From Streptomyces sp. 150FB (GTDB lineage Bacteria; Actinomycetota; Actinomycetes; Streptomycetales; Streptomycetaceae), in assembly GCF_000818195.1 (NCBI RefSeq), contig NZ_JTHL01000001.1, positions 1,675,089 to 1,721,329 on the forward strand: 46,241 nt of DNA. Reading direction: 5' to 3'. The notes beneath the pieces are model-generated. The model saw only the letters and a program-made list of their open reading frames with translations. It was not told the origin of the DNA and made no database searches. Below are positions 9,048 to 17,223 of this stretch, piece after piece; position 1 is the first letter of the stretch, and each line of letters starts with the position of its first letter. The position numbers and the translations under genes are program-made.

Positions 9048-10775
9048 ATGAAAGGACCCGATCACTTGCGCAGTTCCCTGCTGTCCGGCGACACCCTCAC
9101 GGAGAGTTTCCTCCACCACACTCAGGCCTCACCCGACGCCGTGGCCGTCTTTCCCGGCAGTGAGGAGCGCGTCTCGGGCGCCCAACTCGCCGAGTCCTCG
9201 CTGCGATGCGCGGTCGGACTGATGGAGCACGGGGTCGGCCCCGGCGCCGTCGTCGGCCTCCTCGTCCCCACGGACGCCCGCTTCCTCACCCTGTTCTTCG
9301 GGGTGCAGCGCACCGGGGCCGCATGCAGTGTCCTGCCTCTGCCCGCGGGCTTCGGCGACGAGCAGGGCACCGCCCGCCGGCTGGCCCGCGTCCTGCGTAT
9401 CGCCGGCATCCGCCACCTCGTTCTCGGGGCCTCCTTCGCGAGCCTCGGTGCCCTCCTCACAGAGCAGGTACCTGGCCTCGTACTCATCGACCCCGCGGTC
9501 TCCGCCCCCGGCGGCGCGCACCGGCTGCCCGCCGTCGACCCGACCGCCCTGTCGGTCGTTCAGTTCACTTCCGGCAGTACCAGCGCCCCCAAGGGTGTGA
9601 TGCTCACCCAGAGCGCCATGGCCGCGGGTCTGCGGGCCTGCGTGGTCTCCGGGGAGTTCAGTCCGGACGACGTCTTCATGCAGTGGGTGCCCACCTTCCA
9701 CGACATGGGCCTGGTCGGACTCTGCTCGCATCTGCTCAACGGCGCCGATGTGCATGTGTTCACGCCGACCGCGTTCCTTCGTCGCCCCGCCCAGATTCTG
9801 ACGTACTTCGCCGAGCACCGCGGCACGGTGATCACGGGACCCAACTTCTCGTACGACCAGTTCGTGGACGCCACGCCGCCCGAGCTCGTCAAGGAGCTCG
9901 ACCTGTCCGCCTGGCGGCTCGCCTTCAACGGGGCGGAGCCGGTGAGCGCCAAGACGGCCGAGCGCTTCACCGCCCACCTCGCGCCCGCCGGGCTGCGCGA
10001 CAGCGTCATGTACCCCGTCTACGGCATGGCCGAGGCCACTCTCGGCATCACGTTCCCCCGGCCGGGCACCCCGGTACGGATCCTGTCCCTCGACCGGAAC
10101 GAACTGGCGGCCACCGGGCGGGTGGTGCCCGTGGAGCGCGGCGTCCGCGGCGCCAAGGACGCGGTGGCGCTCGGCGGCCCTGTGCACGGCATCGAGATAC
10201 GCCTGGTCGCCGACGACGGCCGGGAGTGCGGGCCGGGCGAACTGGGAGAGGTGCAGATCACCGGACCGGCCGTGACGTCCGGCTACTACAACAATCCCGA
10301 GGCCACCGCGGCCGCCTTCGACGGACCCTGGTTCCGCACCGGCGACATCGGATTCCGGCACGAGGAGGACCTGTTCGTGACCGGCCGCACCAAGGACATG
10401 GTGATCGTCCGGGGCCAGAACTACTTCCCCGACGACGTCGAGGCAGTCGCCCGTGAGGTTCCCGGCATCTACCGCAAGCGCTGCGTCGCCTTCTCCGATC
10501 TGACGGAGGACGGACGTGAGGTGGTCCGGGTGGTGGTCGAGGCCGACCCGAAGAAGGCCGGGGACGATCTGGAGGCCGAGATCACCGCCAGGGTCGTACA
10601 GGAGATGGACTTCACCGACGTCCGTGTGCACCTGGTCAAGCCGCGCTGGATCACCCGTACCACCAGTGGCAAGTGGCAGCGCTCCCGCACCCGCGAACGG
10701 CTGGCGGAACTGGCCGACATCACTGCCGCCGACACGCGGCGCGGCGACCGAACCGAACCGGAGGACATCCCGTGA
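9048..10775 (+). CDS. Fatty acyl-AMP ligase (FAAL-type adenylate-forming enzyme)
   Basis: 575 residues. The ANL core shows the P-loop FTSGSTSAPKG near residue 172, the FAAL-typical WVPTFHDMGLVG and GPNFSYD segments, YGMAEAT near residue 325, the TGD motif (WFRTGDIGF) and a C-terminal catalytic Lys in TSGKWQR. FAALs activate free fatty acids as acyl-AMP and pass them to the phosphopantetheine arm of a carrier protein rather than to CoA. The dedicated ACP gene at 12138 is the obvious acceptor. Its stop overlaps the next start in a GTGA junction. The ATG at 9048 has a modest GGGAA ribosome site; an in-frame TTG at 9066 behind AAAGGA is possible. Confidence 0.88.
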   Translation: MKGPDHLRSSLLSGDTLTESFLHHTQASPDAVAVFPGSEERVSGAQLAESSLRCAVGLMEHGVGPGAVVGLLVPTDARFLTLFFGVQRTGAACSVLPLPAGFGDEQGTARRLARVLRIAGIRHLVLGASFASLGALLTEQVPGLVLIDPAVSAPGGAHRLPAVDPTALSVVQFTSGSTSAPKGVMLTQSAMAAGLRACVVSGEFSPDDVFMQWVPTFHDMGLVGLCSHLLNGADVHVFTPTAFLRRPAQILTYFAEHRGTVITGPNFSYDQFVDATPPELVKELDLSAWRLAFNGAEPVSAKTAERFTAHLAPAGLRDSVMYPVYGMAEATLGITFPRPGTPVRILSLDRNELAATGRVVPVERGVRGAKDAVALGGPVHGIEIRLVADDGRECGPGELGEVQITGPAVTSGYYNNPEATAAAFDGPWFRTGDIGFRHEEDLFVTGRTKDMVIVRGQNYFPDDVEAVAREVPGIYRKRCVAFSDLTEDGREVVRVVVEADPKKAGDDLEAEITARVVQEMDFTDVRVHLVKPRWITRTTSGKWQRSRTRERLAELADITAADTRRGDRTEPEDIP

Positions 10776-11632
10776 CCACCCCGCACAAGTTGAAGACCGC
10801 CCGCGACCCTGAGGCGGAGGCCCTGCACAGCTACGACGTCTTCCCCGCGTACCAGAGCGCCTCTTGGGAGATGAACGACATCCCGTGGGACGAGTTCCGC
10901 CCCGATCTGGTGCGCCCCGAGTACATCGCCTTCGCGATGGGCGCCGTCATGGGCGAGTCCAACTCGATCGCCGCGCAGCACGGTTTCTTCAACGAGTTCG
11001 TCGACGACTACGACTTCTCGGCCTTCGTCTGCCTGTGGGGCTACCAGGAACTCCAGCACCACCTGACGTTCAAGAAGTGGCTGCGGCTGGCCGGCACCGA
11101 TGTCGGCTACGAGCAGATCAACGCGATGCGTGCGCCGTACCCGCCGGGCATCACCCCGTCGGCGACCCTCGCCACCAACATCATCTCCGAGATCGCCACC
11201 AACCACATGTACAAGTGCGTGAGCCGGGCCACCGAGGAGCCCGTCATCGCCACGATCATGAAGCGGGCGAGCGGCGACGAGGCCCGCCACGCACGGGAGT
11301 TCATCCACTACACCGCCCGCCGGCTGGTCAGCCACCCCGAGGAGCTCGCCTCGGTCCTGGAGACCTTCTACATCTACATGTCCGATCCCAAGGGCCGTTA
11401 CAACCACCCGGTGAGCAAGTTCAAGAGCGATCTCCCCGAACTCGACGGCCATGTCACCATCGACGAGGTCTTCCGCCACTTCGGCGAGGTCGACGACGGT
11501 ACCGAGTGGGACCGCATCCACCGGCAGTTGTTCAACACGCTTGCCGAACTCACCGGCCGCCCCGTGGAGAAGCTCCGTGACATCCGGCGCATCCTCGCCG
11601 AACTGCCCCGGGCCGAGGACGGAGCGCGATGA
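10772..11632 (+). CDS. Ferritin-like diiron oxidase, acyl-ACP desaturase-like (first of two)
   Basis: 286 residues, all-helical. Two E-x-x-H iron-binding motifs are visible: YQELQHH around residue 93 and GDEARHAREF around residue 170. Further helix glutamates (MGESNS, ISEIATN) could complete a four-helix-bundle diiron site. This is the plan of soluble acyl-ACP desaturases and related diiron oxygenases, which act on carrier-bound acyl chains using O2 and reduced ferredoxin. It differs from the classical EENRH form of plant desaturases, so a reaction other than simple cis-desaturation is possible. The GTG start overlaps the FAAL stop and the stop overlaps the next start, giving tight translational coupling. 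Confidence 0.75.
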   Translation: MTTPHKLKTARDPEAEALHSYDVFPAYQSASWEMNDIPWDEFRPDLVRPEYIAFAMGAVMGESNSIAAQHGFFNEFVDDYDFSAFVCLWGYQELQHHLTFKKWLRLAGTDVGYEQINAMRAPYPPGITPSATLATNIISEIATNHMYKCVSRATEEPVIATIMKRASGDEARHAREFIHYTARRLVSHPEELASVLETFYIYMSDPKGRYNHPVSKFKSDLPELDGHVTIDEVFRHFGEVDDGTEWDRIHRQLFNTLAELTGRPVEKLRDIRRILAELPRAEDGAR

Positions 11633-12141
11633 CCGAGAAGGCGACCCCTGTCGAGCTGCCCTGGCTCGACGAACCGCGCTTCCAGTGCTTCGGCTGCTCG
11701 CCCCGCAACAAGATCGGCCTGGCCCTGGAGATGTTCCGCCTCGCCGACGGCCGGCTCGCCACCGACGTCACCTTCTCCGACGAGTACGCCTCCTACCCGG
11801 GAGTCGTCCACGGAGGCATCGTCAGTGTCCTCGTGGACGAGCTGATGGGCGATCTGATCGCCCTCGACCGCGGCATGCTGGCCTTCTCCGTCACCCTGCG
11901 CACCAAGTTCCTGCGCCCGATGCGGACCGGCACCCACTACCGGGCCGTCGCCCGGATCATCCGGGAGGGCAAGGGCGTGGTGCACGCGGAGGCCGACGTC
12001 ATCGGCTCCGACGGGAGCCCGCACGTCATGGCCAACTCCGCCTACCAGCCCATCAGTTCGGTGCAGGCCGAAGACCATATGGGCCTGGTCGGCGCCGACC
12101 GCGACCGTCTCGCACACTTCTTCGACCATGCGATTGGATGA
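11629..12141 (+). CDS. PaaI-type hotdog thioesterase
   Basis: 170 residues with a single hotdog domain. The hallmark is VVHGGIVSVLVDELMG (about residues 62-78), the HGG loop plus hot-dog helix with an acidic residue typical of PaaI/DUF4442-like acyl thioesterases, followed by the strand LRTKFLRPM. An N-terminal FQCFGCSPRNKIGL segment carries two Cys residues and is common in this subgroup. It probably hydrolyses the finished acyl chain from the ACP or edits mischarged ACP. It overlaps both neighbours by 4 bases (ATGA junctions). Substrate chain length is not predictable. Confidence 0.85.
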   Translation: MTEKATPVELPWLDEPRFQCFGCSPRNKIGLALEMFRLADGRLATDVTFSDEYASYPGVVHGGIVSVLVDELMGDLIALDRGMLAFSVTLRTKFLRPMRTGTHYRAVARIIREGKGVVHAEADVIGSDGSPHVMANSAYQPISSVQAEDHMGLVGADRDRLAHFFDHAIG

Positions 12142-12428
12142 CCATGTCCCAACAGATCAGCCCGGGGCCCGCCTCCCTCGAGGAGTCCGCTGTCCTGGAG
12201 GAGGTCCTGGCCCAGACGGCGAAGGAACTCGGCATCGGCGTCGGTGAGATCGCCGAGGACTCCGTCCTCAAGCAACTGCCTGGCGCGGACTCGGTGCGTC
12301 TGCTGCGCGTCGTCGCGCAGATCGAGCGCGTCTATGACGTCGAGTTCGAGGACGAGGCCATCTTCGACGTCGGCACCCCCCGACAGCTCACGGACCTCGT
12401 CCTCGCCCAGGCTCGCGCGGAGGCCTGA
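12138..12428 (+). CDS. Acyl carrier protein dedicated to the FAAL pathway
   Basis: 96 residues, acidic and helical. The phosphopantetheine site is Ser52 in GADSVRLLR, a variant of the usual DSL with Val after Ser. The helix II and III segments follow (VVAQIERVYDVEFEDEAIFD; VGTPRQLTDLVL). The first ATG overlaps the thioesterase stop (ATGA); a second ATG at 12144 would give 94 residues. It is the probable acceptor of the acyl group from the FAAL and the platform for the diiron enzymes and methyltransferase. A phosphopantetheinyl transferase in the same operon (14202) can activate it. Confidence 0.9.
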   Translation: MTMSQQISPGPASLEESAVLEEVLAQTAKELGIGVGEIAEDSVLKQLPGADSVRLLRVVAQIERVYDVEFEDEAIFDVGTPRQLTDLVLAQARAEA

Positions 12429-12430
12429 AG

Positions 12431-13357
12431 ATGACCACCCACGCCCGGGCGGACGACCGCCCCGAGCTGCACGCCGGGCGCGAAGGCGATCTCGCTCTTC
12501 CCCCCGAGGATGCGAGGCGGGCCACCAACGAGCATTACGAGCTGCCCCCCGAGGTCTTCAGGGCCTTCCTCGACGAGCGGGTCAAGTACAGCTCCGGCCT
12601 CTACCGCACTCCGGACGCCACCCTGGAGGAGGCGCAGACGGCCAAGCTCCACTTCGTCGCCGAACGCCTCGGGCTGCGCGGCGACGAGTGCCTTCTCGAC
12701 ATCGGCTGCGGCTGGGGCAGCCTCACCCTGTTCATGGCCGAGGAGTACGGCTGCGAGGTGACCGGCGTCACCCCCTCCGCTCCGCAGGCCGAGTACATCC
12801 GGAAGCGGGCCGTCGAGCTCAAGGTGGCCAACCGGGTCGACATCCGGGTCGGCTCCTACAGCGACCTGGAGATCGACGGACGCTACGACGCGGCCACGAT
12901 GCTCGGTTCCATCATCCACATGCCGGACCGGGTGGCCGTGCTGCGCAAGGTGTACGGCTCGCTGCGCCGCCAGGGCCGGCTCTACCTCTCCGAGAGCTGC
13001 TTCCGCAGCACCGAGGTCTACAAGGAGTTCGCCGCCCGGCCCGGCACGCGGCACGTCACCGAGACCATTTTCGGCTTCGCCGACATGGTGCCCTTCTCCC
13101 ATCTCATCGAGGCGACCGAGTCGGCCGGCTTCAGCCTGGAGGCGCTCGACGACCTCACCGCCCACTACCACCGCACCATCGAGGAGTGGGAGCGCCGCGC
13201 GGAGGCCAACCGCGACCGGATCGAGGCCGCCACGCCCGGCATGGCCGAACCGCTCGTACGGTATCTGCGCACCGCCAACGCCGGCTGGGGCTACACCTCC
13301 AAGCACTACGGCCTCACCGCGGCCAAGTCCCGGCTCGGACCCAAGGCGGGGGCATGA
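12431..13357 (+). CDS. SAM-dependent methyltransferase of the cyclopropane-fatty-acid synthase family
   Basis: 308 residues. The N-terminal half has the CFA-synthase signature region HYELPPEVFRAFLDERVKYSSGLY (written here as HYELPPEVFRAF then the SSGLY segment). Motif I follows as DIGCGWGSLT near residue 95, then the EVTGVT acidic-loop equivalent. CFA-family enzymes transfer methyl from SAM to a double bond of an acyl chain, giving cyclopropane or branched methyl products. At 308 residues it is shorter than E. coli Cfa and closer to mycobacterial mycolic-acid methyltransferases. In this operon the alkene made by a desaturase on the ACP is a logical substrate. It starts 2 bases after the ACP stop and overlaps the next gene. 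Confidence 0.82.
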   Translation: MTTHARADDRPELHAGREGDLALPPEDARRATNEHYELPPEVFRAFLDERVKYSSGLYRTPDATLEEAQTAKLHFVAERLGLRGDECLLDIGCGWGSLTLFMAEEYGCEVTGVTPSAPQAEYIRKRAVELKVANRVDIRVGSYSDLEIDGRYDAATMLGSIIHMPDRVAVLRKVYGSLRRQGRLYLSESCFRSTEVYKEFAARPGTRHVTETIFGFADMVPFSHLIEATESAGFSLEALDDLTAHYHRTIEEWERRAEANRDRIEAATPGMAEPLVRYLRTANAGWGYTSKHYGLTAAKSRLGPKAGA

Positions 13358-14205
13358 CCGAGACGCCCGTACTCAACGACCTGCTGCCCGCCCTCGAGAT
13401 GCACGAACTCGTCGACCAGGCGGTGACCCGCGCCGGAGAGCGGTCCTGGACCATCGCCGAGCTGGACTGGGACTCCCTGCGTCCCGAGCGGCTCAGTGAG
13501 ACCGATCGCTCCGCGGTGCGGTTCATCACCTTTGTCGAAGACCACATCCCCGGCTATCTCTCCCACTTCCTGGAGGCGTTCCCGGTCGCCGACGCCGAAC
13601 AGGAGCTGGAGCGCTTCGGGTTCAACCGCGAGTACTTCCGCTTCCTGGTCGCCTGGGCCGGCGACGAGGAGCGACACGCCTCGGCCCTCGGTCGCTACCA
13701 GGTCGAGACCGGTATGGCGACCCGTGAGGAACTGCTCATGAGCCTCGCGGAGGAGGGGCGCAAGAAGTTCGTGCTGCCCTACGAGCACCCCGTCCAGTCC
13801 TTCGCGTACACCTTGATCCAGGAGAAGGCGACGCAGCTCTTCTACCAGCGCTTCCGCGAGACGGTCAGTGAGCCCTTCCTCAAGGACCTGCTCGGTCGGC
13901 TCGCCCGCGACGAGGCCCGCCACTTCGCCTTCTACAGCAATCTCGTCGGCGCCTACGTCGCGCGGGACGGCGCCGCGGCCGTCCCCGGCCTCAAGGACGT
14001 GATCGCCACCTTCCGGATGCCGCTCGCGGACACCATGAAGGGGTACTGGCGCTGGTCCCTGAAGGTGGCCGACGCCACCTCCTACGACCACACCGAGTCG
14101 TACGACGCGGTGGTGCGCCTGGTACGGGGCTTCGTGGACACCCCCGGCGAGCCGAGCGTCGACGACCTGGGCGACTTCGTCCAAGCCATCCGGCGGGTGC
14201 GGTGA
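13354..14205 (+). CDS. Ferritin-like diiron acyl-ACP desaturase-like protein (second of two)
   Basis: 283 residues. The iron-binding motifs are classical for the soluble acyl-ACP desaturase family: GDEERHASALGRY around residue 105 and RDEARHFAFYSNLV around residue 186, each E-E/A-R-H, with additional glutamates in FVEDHIPGY and IQEKATQLFYQ. This matches the FA_desaturase_2 fold better than the diiron protein at 10772. Expected role: O2-dependent cis double-bond formation in an ACP-bound chain. The two diiron genes are clearly diverged in sequence, so they probably do successive, different oxidations. The ATG overlaps the methyltransferase stop; the stop overlaps the next start (GTGA). Confidence 0.82.
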   Translation: MTETPVLNDLLPALEMHELVDQAVTRAGERSWTIAELDWDSLRPERLSETDRSAVRFITFVEDHIPGYLSHFLEAFPVADAEQELERFGFNREYFRFLVAWAGDEERHASALGRYQVETGMATREELLMSLAEEGRKKFVLPYEHPVQSFAYTLIQEKATQLFYQRFRETVSEPFLKDLLGRLARDEARHFAFYSNLVGAYVARDGAAAVPGLKDVIATFRMPLADTMKGYWRWSLKVADATSYDHTESYDAVVRLVRGFVDTPGEPSVDDLGDFVQAIRRVR

Positions 14206-14960
14206 GCCCGGTCGGTTCCCCGGTCCTGGTGGTCGGCTGCGACTGGGCCGGACGGCACGCGCCCGAGGAACTGCTCGGGGAGCGCGAACGCGCCCACGCG
14301 GAAGGCCTGACCGGGGCCCGGCGCGCCGAGTGGGTCCGCACCAGGCTCACCGCCAAGGCGGCGGTCCACTGGGCCACCGGGGACCGCCGCGTCCAGATCC
14401 TGCCCGACCCCGGCGGCGCCCCCCGTGTCTGGGACACGCCCTCCGGGGCGGCCGTCTCACTCGCCCACACCGGCGAGTTCGCCGCCTGCGCGGTCACCCG
14501 CGCGGGACCCGCTCACCCGCTCGGTGTGGACGTCGAACCCGTCGACGCCCGCAACGACATCCTGCTGCCGAGGCTGCTGGGGCCGGACGAACCGTCCTGC
14601 GCCGTACCGGGAACCCGGCCGGTGCCGCTGCCGTCCGGCTTTCTCGCCACCGTCCTGGCGGCCTGCAAGGAGGCGGCGCTCAAGGCGTATCGGCGGCCTT
14701 CTCCGGCGCTGCGTGACTACCGGCTGCGCCGAGGGCCCGACGGCCGGCTCAGGGTGCGGGCCGCCGGTACTCCCCAGGGCGAACTGAGCGTGTGGTGGTC
14801 CTGCCGGGCGGGGCGAGTGACCGCCGTCTGCGGCACCGGGCGCCTGCCGCCCGTACGCCGGGTGGTCTCCGCCGAGAGCGTCCTCGCGGCCCTCCGCGGC
14901 GACTCCCGACTGCCGGCGGGACGCGCCGAGGCGGCCGACCGCGGCGGGCGAGAAGGCTAG
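14202..14960 (+). CDS. Sfp-type 4'-phosphopantetheinyl transferase
   Basis: 252 residues. Core motifs are VSLAHTGEFAACAV near residue 85, GVDVEPVDARND near residue 107 (the Mg-binding GxDxE) and CKEAALKAY near residue 158 (the W/FxxKEAxxKA equivalent). It transfers the phosphopantetheine arm of CoA to the conserved Ser of carrier proteins; nearby targets are the ACP at 12138 and the PKS ACP. It is the last gene of the operon, coupled by a GTGA overlap, and its end is convergent with the hotdog gene at 14957, the two stops overlapping by 4 bases. Confidence 0.88.
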   Translation: MSPVGSPVLVVGCDWAGRHAPEELLGERERAHAEGLTGARRAEWVRTRLTAKAAVHWATGDRRVQILPDPGGAPRVWDTPSGAAVSLAHTGEFAACAVTRAGPAHPLGVDVEPVDARNDILLPRLLGPDEPSCAVPGTRPVPLPSGFLATVLAACKEAALKAYRRPSPALRDYRLRRGPDGRLRVRAAGTPQGELSVWWSCRAGRVTAVCGTGRLPPVRRVVSAESVLAALRGDSRLPAGRAEAADRGGREG

Positions 14961-15361
14961 CGGCGGATCACGCCCGAGCTGTCGCCGCGCAGCACCGTCT
15001 CCTTGTCCTGATTGAGGATCTCGATGTCGAACTCCACCCTCGTGCCCGAACGGGTCTCGGTCAGGGTCCGCACGGTCACCTCGGCGGTGATGGTGTCGCC
15101 CGTCCAGACCGGCCGGAGGAATTCCCAACCCATGCGACGCGCGATGAAGTTCAGCCGGCCGCCGATCATCGTGGCGAGCGAGGCGGTGAGCAGTCCATGC
15201 GCCATGGCCCGGCCCTGATCGGGCAGATGGTGCCGCCCGCGGTCCCCCACGAGGTCGGCGAAGGCGGTGATGTCCTCGACGGTGATGAGGCGATGCTCGC
15301 GCAGCACCTGGCCGACCGTGAGGTCGAGCGGCGCGGCCCGGTCGCCGGCCGGCCCGCTCAT
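14957..15361 (-). CDS. MaoC-like hotdog protein (hydratase/thioesterase type)
   Basis: 134 residues from the ATG at 15361. The pattern FADLVGD-x4-H, then MAHGLLTASLA and FLRPVWTGDTITAEV, is that of MaoC/R-specific enoyl hydratases. The Asp of the catalytic GDxNxxH is kept and a His follows, but the usual Asn is Gly, so activity on enoyl thioesters is plausible but not assured. It is translationally coupled to the upstream thioesterase (TGATG junction) on the minus strand and convergent with the main operon. A role in acyl-chain processing beside the KAS III is likely. Confidence 0.72.
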   Translation of the reverse strand: MSGPAGDRAAPLDLTVGQVLREHRLITVEDITAFADLVGDRGRHHLPDQGRAMAHGLLTASLATMIGGRLNFIARRMGWEFLRPVWTGDTITAEVTVRTLTETRSGTRVEFDIEILNQDKETVLRGDSSGVIRR

Positions 15362-15927
15362 CAGCGCGTCTCCATGGAGTCGGCGGAGGCAGGGGCAGGG
15401 GAAGGGGAAGGGGCCGCGGGGGACTTGGTCCGCACCAGACAACTGCTCTTGCCCACGGCGCAGAGCTTGCCTTCCGAGTCCACGACGCGGCAGGTCGCCA
15501 GGCCGCGGTTGCGCCCGAGATGCACGACCTCGGCGTCGACCGTGACCAGACCGGACGCCTCGCGCACCGGACGCAGGAAGTCCACGTTCAGGTCGAGGGT
15601 GACGATGTCCTTGTCCTCGGGGATCGCGGAGAGGATCGAGCATCCGAGGGCGGAGTCGATGAGCGTCGACAGGATCCCCCCGGCAAGCAGGCCGAGGTGG
15701 TTTGTGAAGAAGTTCTTTACCGGCATTGTGAACTGCACCCTGCCTGGGTCGGCTTTGACCACTTCGATACCCAGGACTTGCGCGACGGGCGGTGCGACGA
15801 CATCACCGGAGACAAGCCCTCGCAGATACGACAGGCCCGTTGCGTCGGACTGGGTCGCGAAAAGCGGCCCTTGGTCCCGCCATTCGATTGTGGCGGTGTG
15901 GGTGCTGCGGGCAGGTGCGTCTGACAT
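15361..15927 (-). CDS. PaaI-type hotdog thioesterase
   Basis: 188 residues from the ATG at 15927, behind GGGGGAGCGAA. Hotdog motifs: HLGLLAGGILSTLIDSALG near residue 75, then VTLDLNVDFLRPV, typical of PaaI-like acyl-CoA/ACP thioesterases. The C-terminal 20 residues are Pro/Ala/Ser-rich and probably disordered. It is the first gene of a two-gene minus-strand operon and is divergent from the KAS III gene at 16130. It is the second PaaI-like enzyme in the cluster, clearly different in sequence from the one at 11629. Confidence 0.8.
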   Translation of the reverse strand: MSDAPARSTHTATIEWRDQGPLFATQSDATGLSYLRGLVSGDVVAPPVAQVLGIEVVKADPGRVQFTMPVKNFFTNHLGLLAGGILSTLIDSALGCSILSAIPEDKDIVTLDLNVDFLRPVREASGLVTVDAEVVHLGRNRGLATCRVVDSEGKLCAVGKSSCLVRTKSPAAPSPSPAPASADSMETR

Positions 15928-16129
15928 TTCGCTCCCCCATGTGGGCACCGGGTATGAGGGTGTCAGTCTGACAGTGTCGACGACTGCCCGCAACAGTCTT
16001 CAGTTAGTGCGAGTTGACGACTCGTCGACTCCATAGGTCAAAGGTCCTGGTGGTTCTCTCCTTGACAGTTCGAGATTGCTGGCCGTTGGATAAAATATCA
16101 TCCGGGTGCACTGATCCGCGATTGGATTG

Positions 16130-17140
16130 ATGACGTCGATGACCACTGAAATTCGATCCCTGCCCAGCCGGTTCGCCCGCATTCTCGGGGTGGGTTCGTA
16201 CCGTCCGGGGCGCGTGGTCGGCAATGAGGAAATATGCCGGCTCATCGATTCCGAATCCGAATGGATAGAGGCGCGGTCGGGAATTGTGACCCGACATTTC
16301 GCCGATATCGATGAGACCATTCCTGTCATGGCGGCGAGGGCTGCGGAGAAGGCTCTGAGCGCGGCCGGCCTCACCCCCGCGGACGTCTCCTGCGTGGTCC
16401 TGTCCACGATGTCCTATCTGCACCAGGCGCCGCCCGCAGCGGCGGTCTGCGCCGCCGAGCTGGGGGCACGCGGAGCCGCCGCCTTCGACCTCGGCGCGGC
16501 CTGCGCCGGGTTCTCCCACGGCTTGGCCGTGGCCGGCAGCCTGGTGGCGGGCCGTCAGGCGGAGCACGTTCTGGTGGTCGGGGCGGAGCGGATGAGCGAC
16601 ATCGTCGACCCCCGGGACCGTTCGACGGCGTTCATCTTCGGCGACGGCGCCGGCGCGGCCGTGGTCGGTCCCGCGGACGAGCCGGGCATCGGGCGTGCGG
16701 TGTGGGGGACCGACACGGAACACCTGCGGGCCATCGAGCAGAGCCGGTCCTTCGCGGAGCTGCGACACGACCCCACGGCGCGCTGGCCCTTCCTCGAGAT
16801 GGCCGGTCCGGAGGTCTTCCGCTGGGCCATCGGTGCGGTTGCCGAGGTGTGCGGCCGGGCTCTGCGGGCGGCCGGAGTGACGATGGACGACATCGGGGCG
16901 TTCGTGCCGCACCAGGCCAATGTGCGCATCATCGACGCGGCGGTGAAGGCGATGGGCCTGCCGCCCTCGGTCGAGGTGGCGCGGACGATCCGGGAGGACG
17001 GGAACGTGTCGGGCGCCTCGATCCCGCTCGCTCTCGACACCCTGATCGCCACCGGCCGGATCAGGCCCGGGGCGCTCGTGCTCACGGCCGGCTTCGGCTC
17101 GGGCCTCAGTTACTCGGCGCAGGTTGTCGCCGCCCCCTGA
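16130..17140 (+). CDS. Beta-ketoacyl-ACP synthase III (FabH-like)
   Basis: 336 residues, FabH length. The triad is visible: Cys in FDLGAACAGFSHGL near residue 124, His in FVPHQANVRI near residue 261, and Asn in DGNVSGASIPLA near residue 291. KAS III enzymes condense an acyl-CoA (or similar) starter with malonyl-ACP, or make esters and ketones in specialised pathways. A separate, pathway-linked copy suggests a special starter unit or off-loading step. Start: ATG at 16130 (a TTG at 16127 and an ATG at 16139 are alternatives). The upstream region carries TTGACA at 16062 as a possible -35 element. The gene is followed by a strong terminator. Confidence 0.88.
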   Translation: MTSMTTEIRSLPSRFARILGVGSYRPGRVVGNEEICRLIDSESEWIEARSGIVTRHFADIDETIPVMAARAAEKALSAAGLTPADVSCVVLSTMSYLHQAPPAAAVCAAELGARGAAAFDLGAACAGFSHGLAVAGSLVAGRQAEHVLVVGAERMSDIVDPRDRSTAFIFGDGAGAAVVGPADEPGIGRAVWGTDTEHLRAIEQSRSFAELRHDPTARWPFLEMAGPEVFRWAIGAVAEVCGRALRAAGVTMDDIGAFVPHQANVRIIDAAVKAMGLPPSVEVARTIREDGNVSGASIPLALDTLIATGRIRPGALVLTAGFGSGLSYSAQVVAAP

Positions 17141-17153
17141 CCCCGGCTGCTCG

Positions 17154-17209
17154 GGCACACGTACGGATCGGCTCCCCGTCACGGCGGGGAGCCGATCCGT
17201 ACGTGTGCC
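17154..17209. terminator. Bidirectional rho-independent-type terminator
   Basis: Near-perfect inverted repeat, about 25 base pairs. Left arm begins GGCACACGTACGGATCGGCT at 17154 and the right arm ends at 17209; the loop is only about 4-6 bases. It sits between the convergent KAS III (stop 17140) and XRE (stop 17224) genes and marks the right edge of the acyl-tailoring block. There is no long T-run, as is usual in Streptomyces. Confidence 0.85.
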
Positions 17210-17223
17210 GGCGGGTACGGGCT

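Noticed and set aside
10772..11632. Reading the first diiron protein as an AurF-type N-oxygenase
   Set aside because: It lacks the extra His four residues before the second E-x-x-H that AurF-like enzymes have, and its operon context is acyl-ACP chemistry.
16062..16096. TTGACA with TAAAAT as a sigma-70-type promoter of KAS III
   Set aside because: The spacing (23 bases) is too long for this pair; TTGGAT at 16086 fits the spacing but is a poor -10 box. Left as a mention only.
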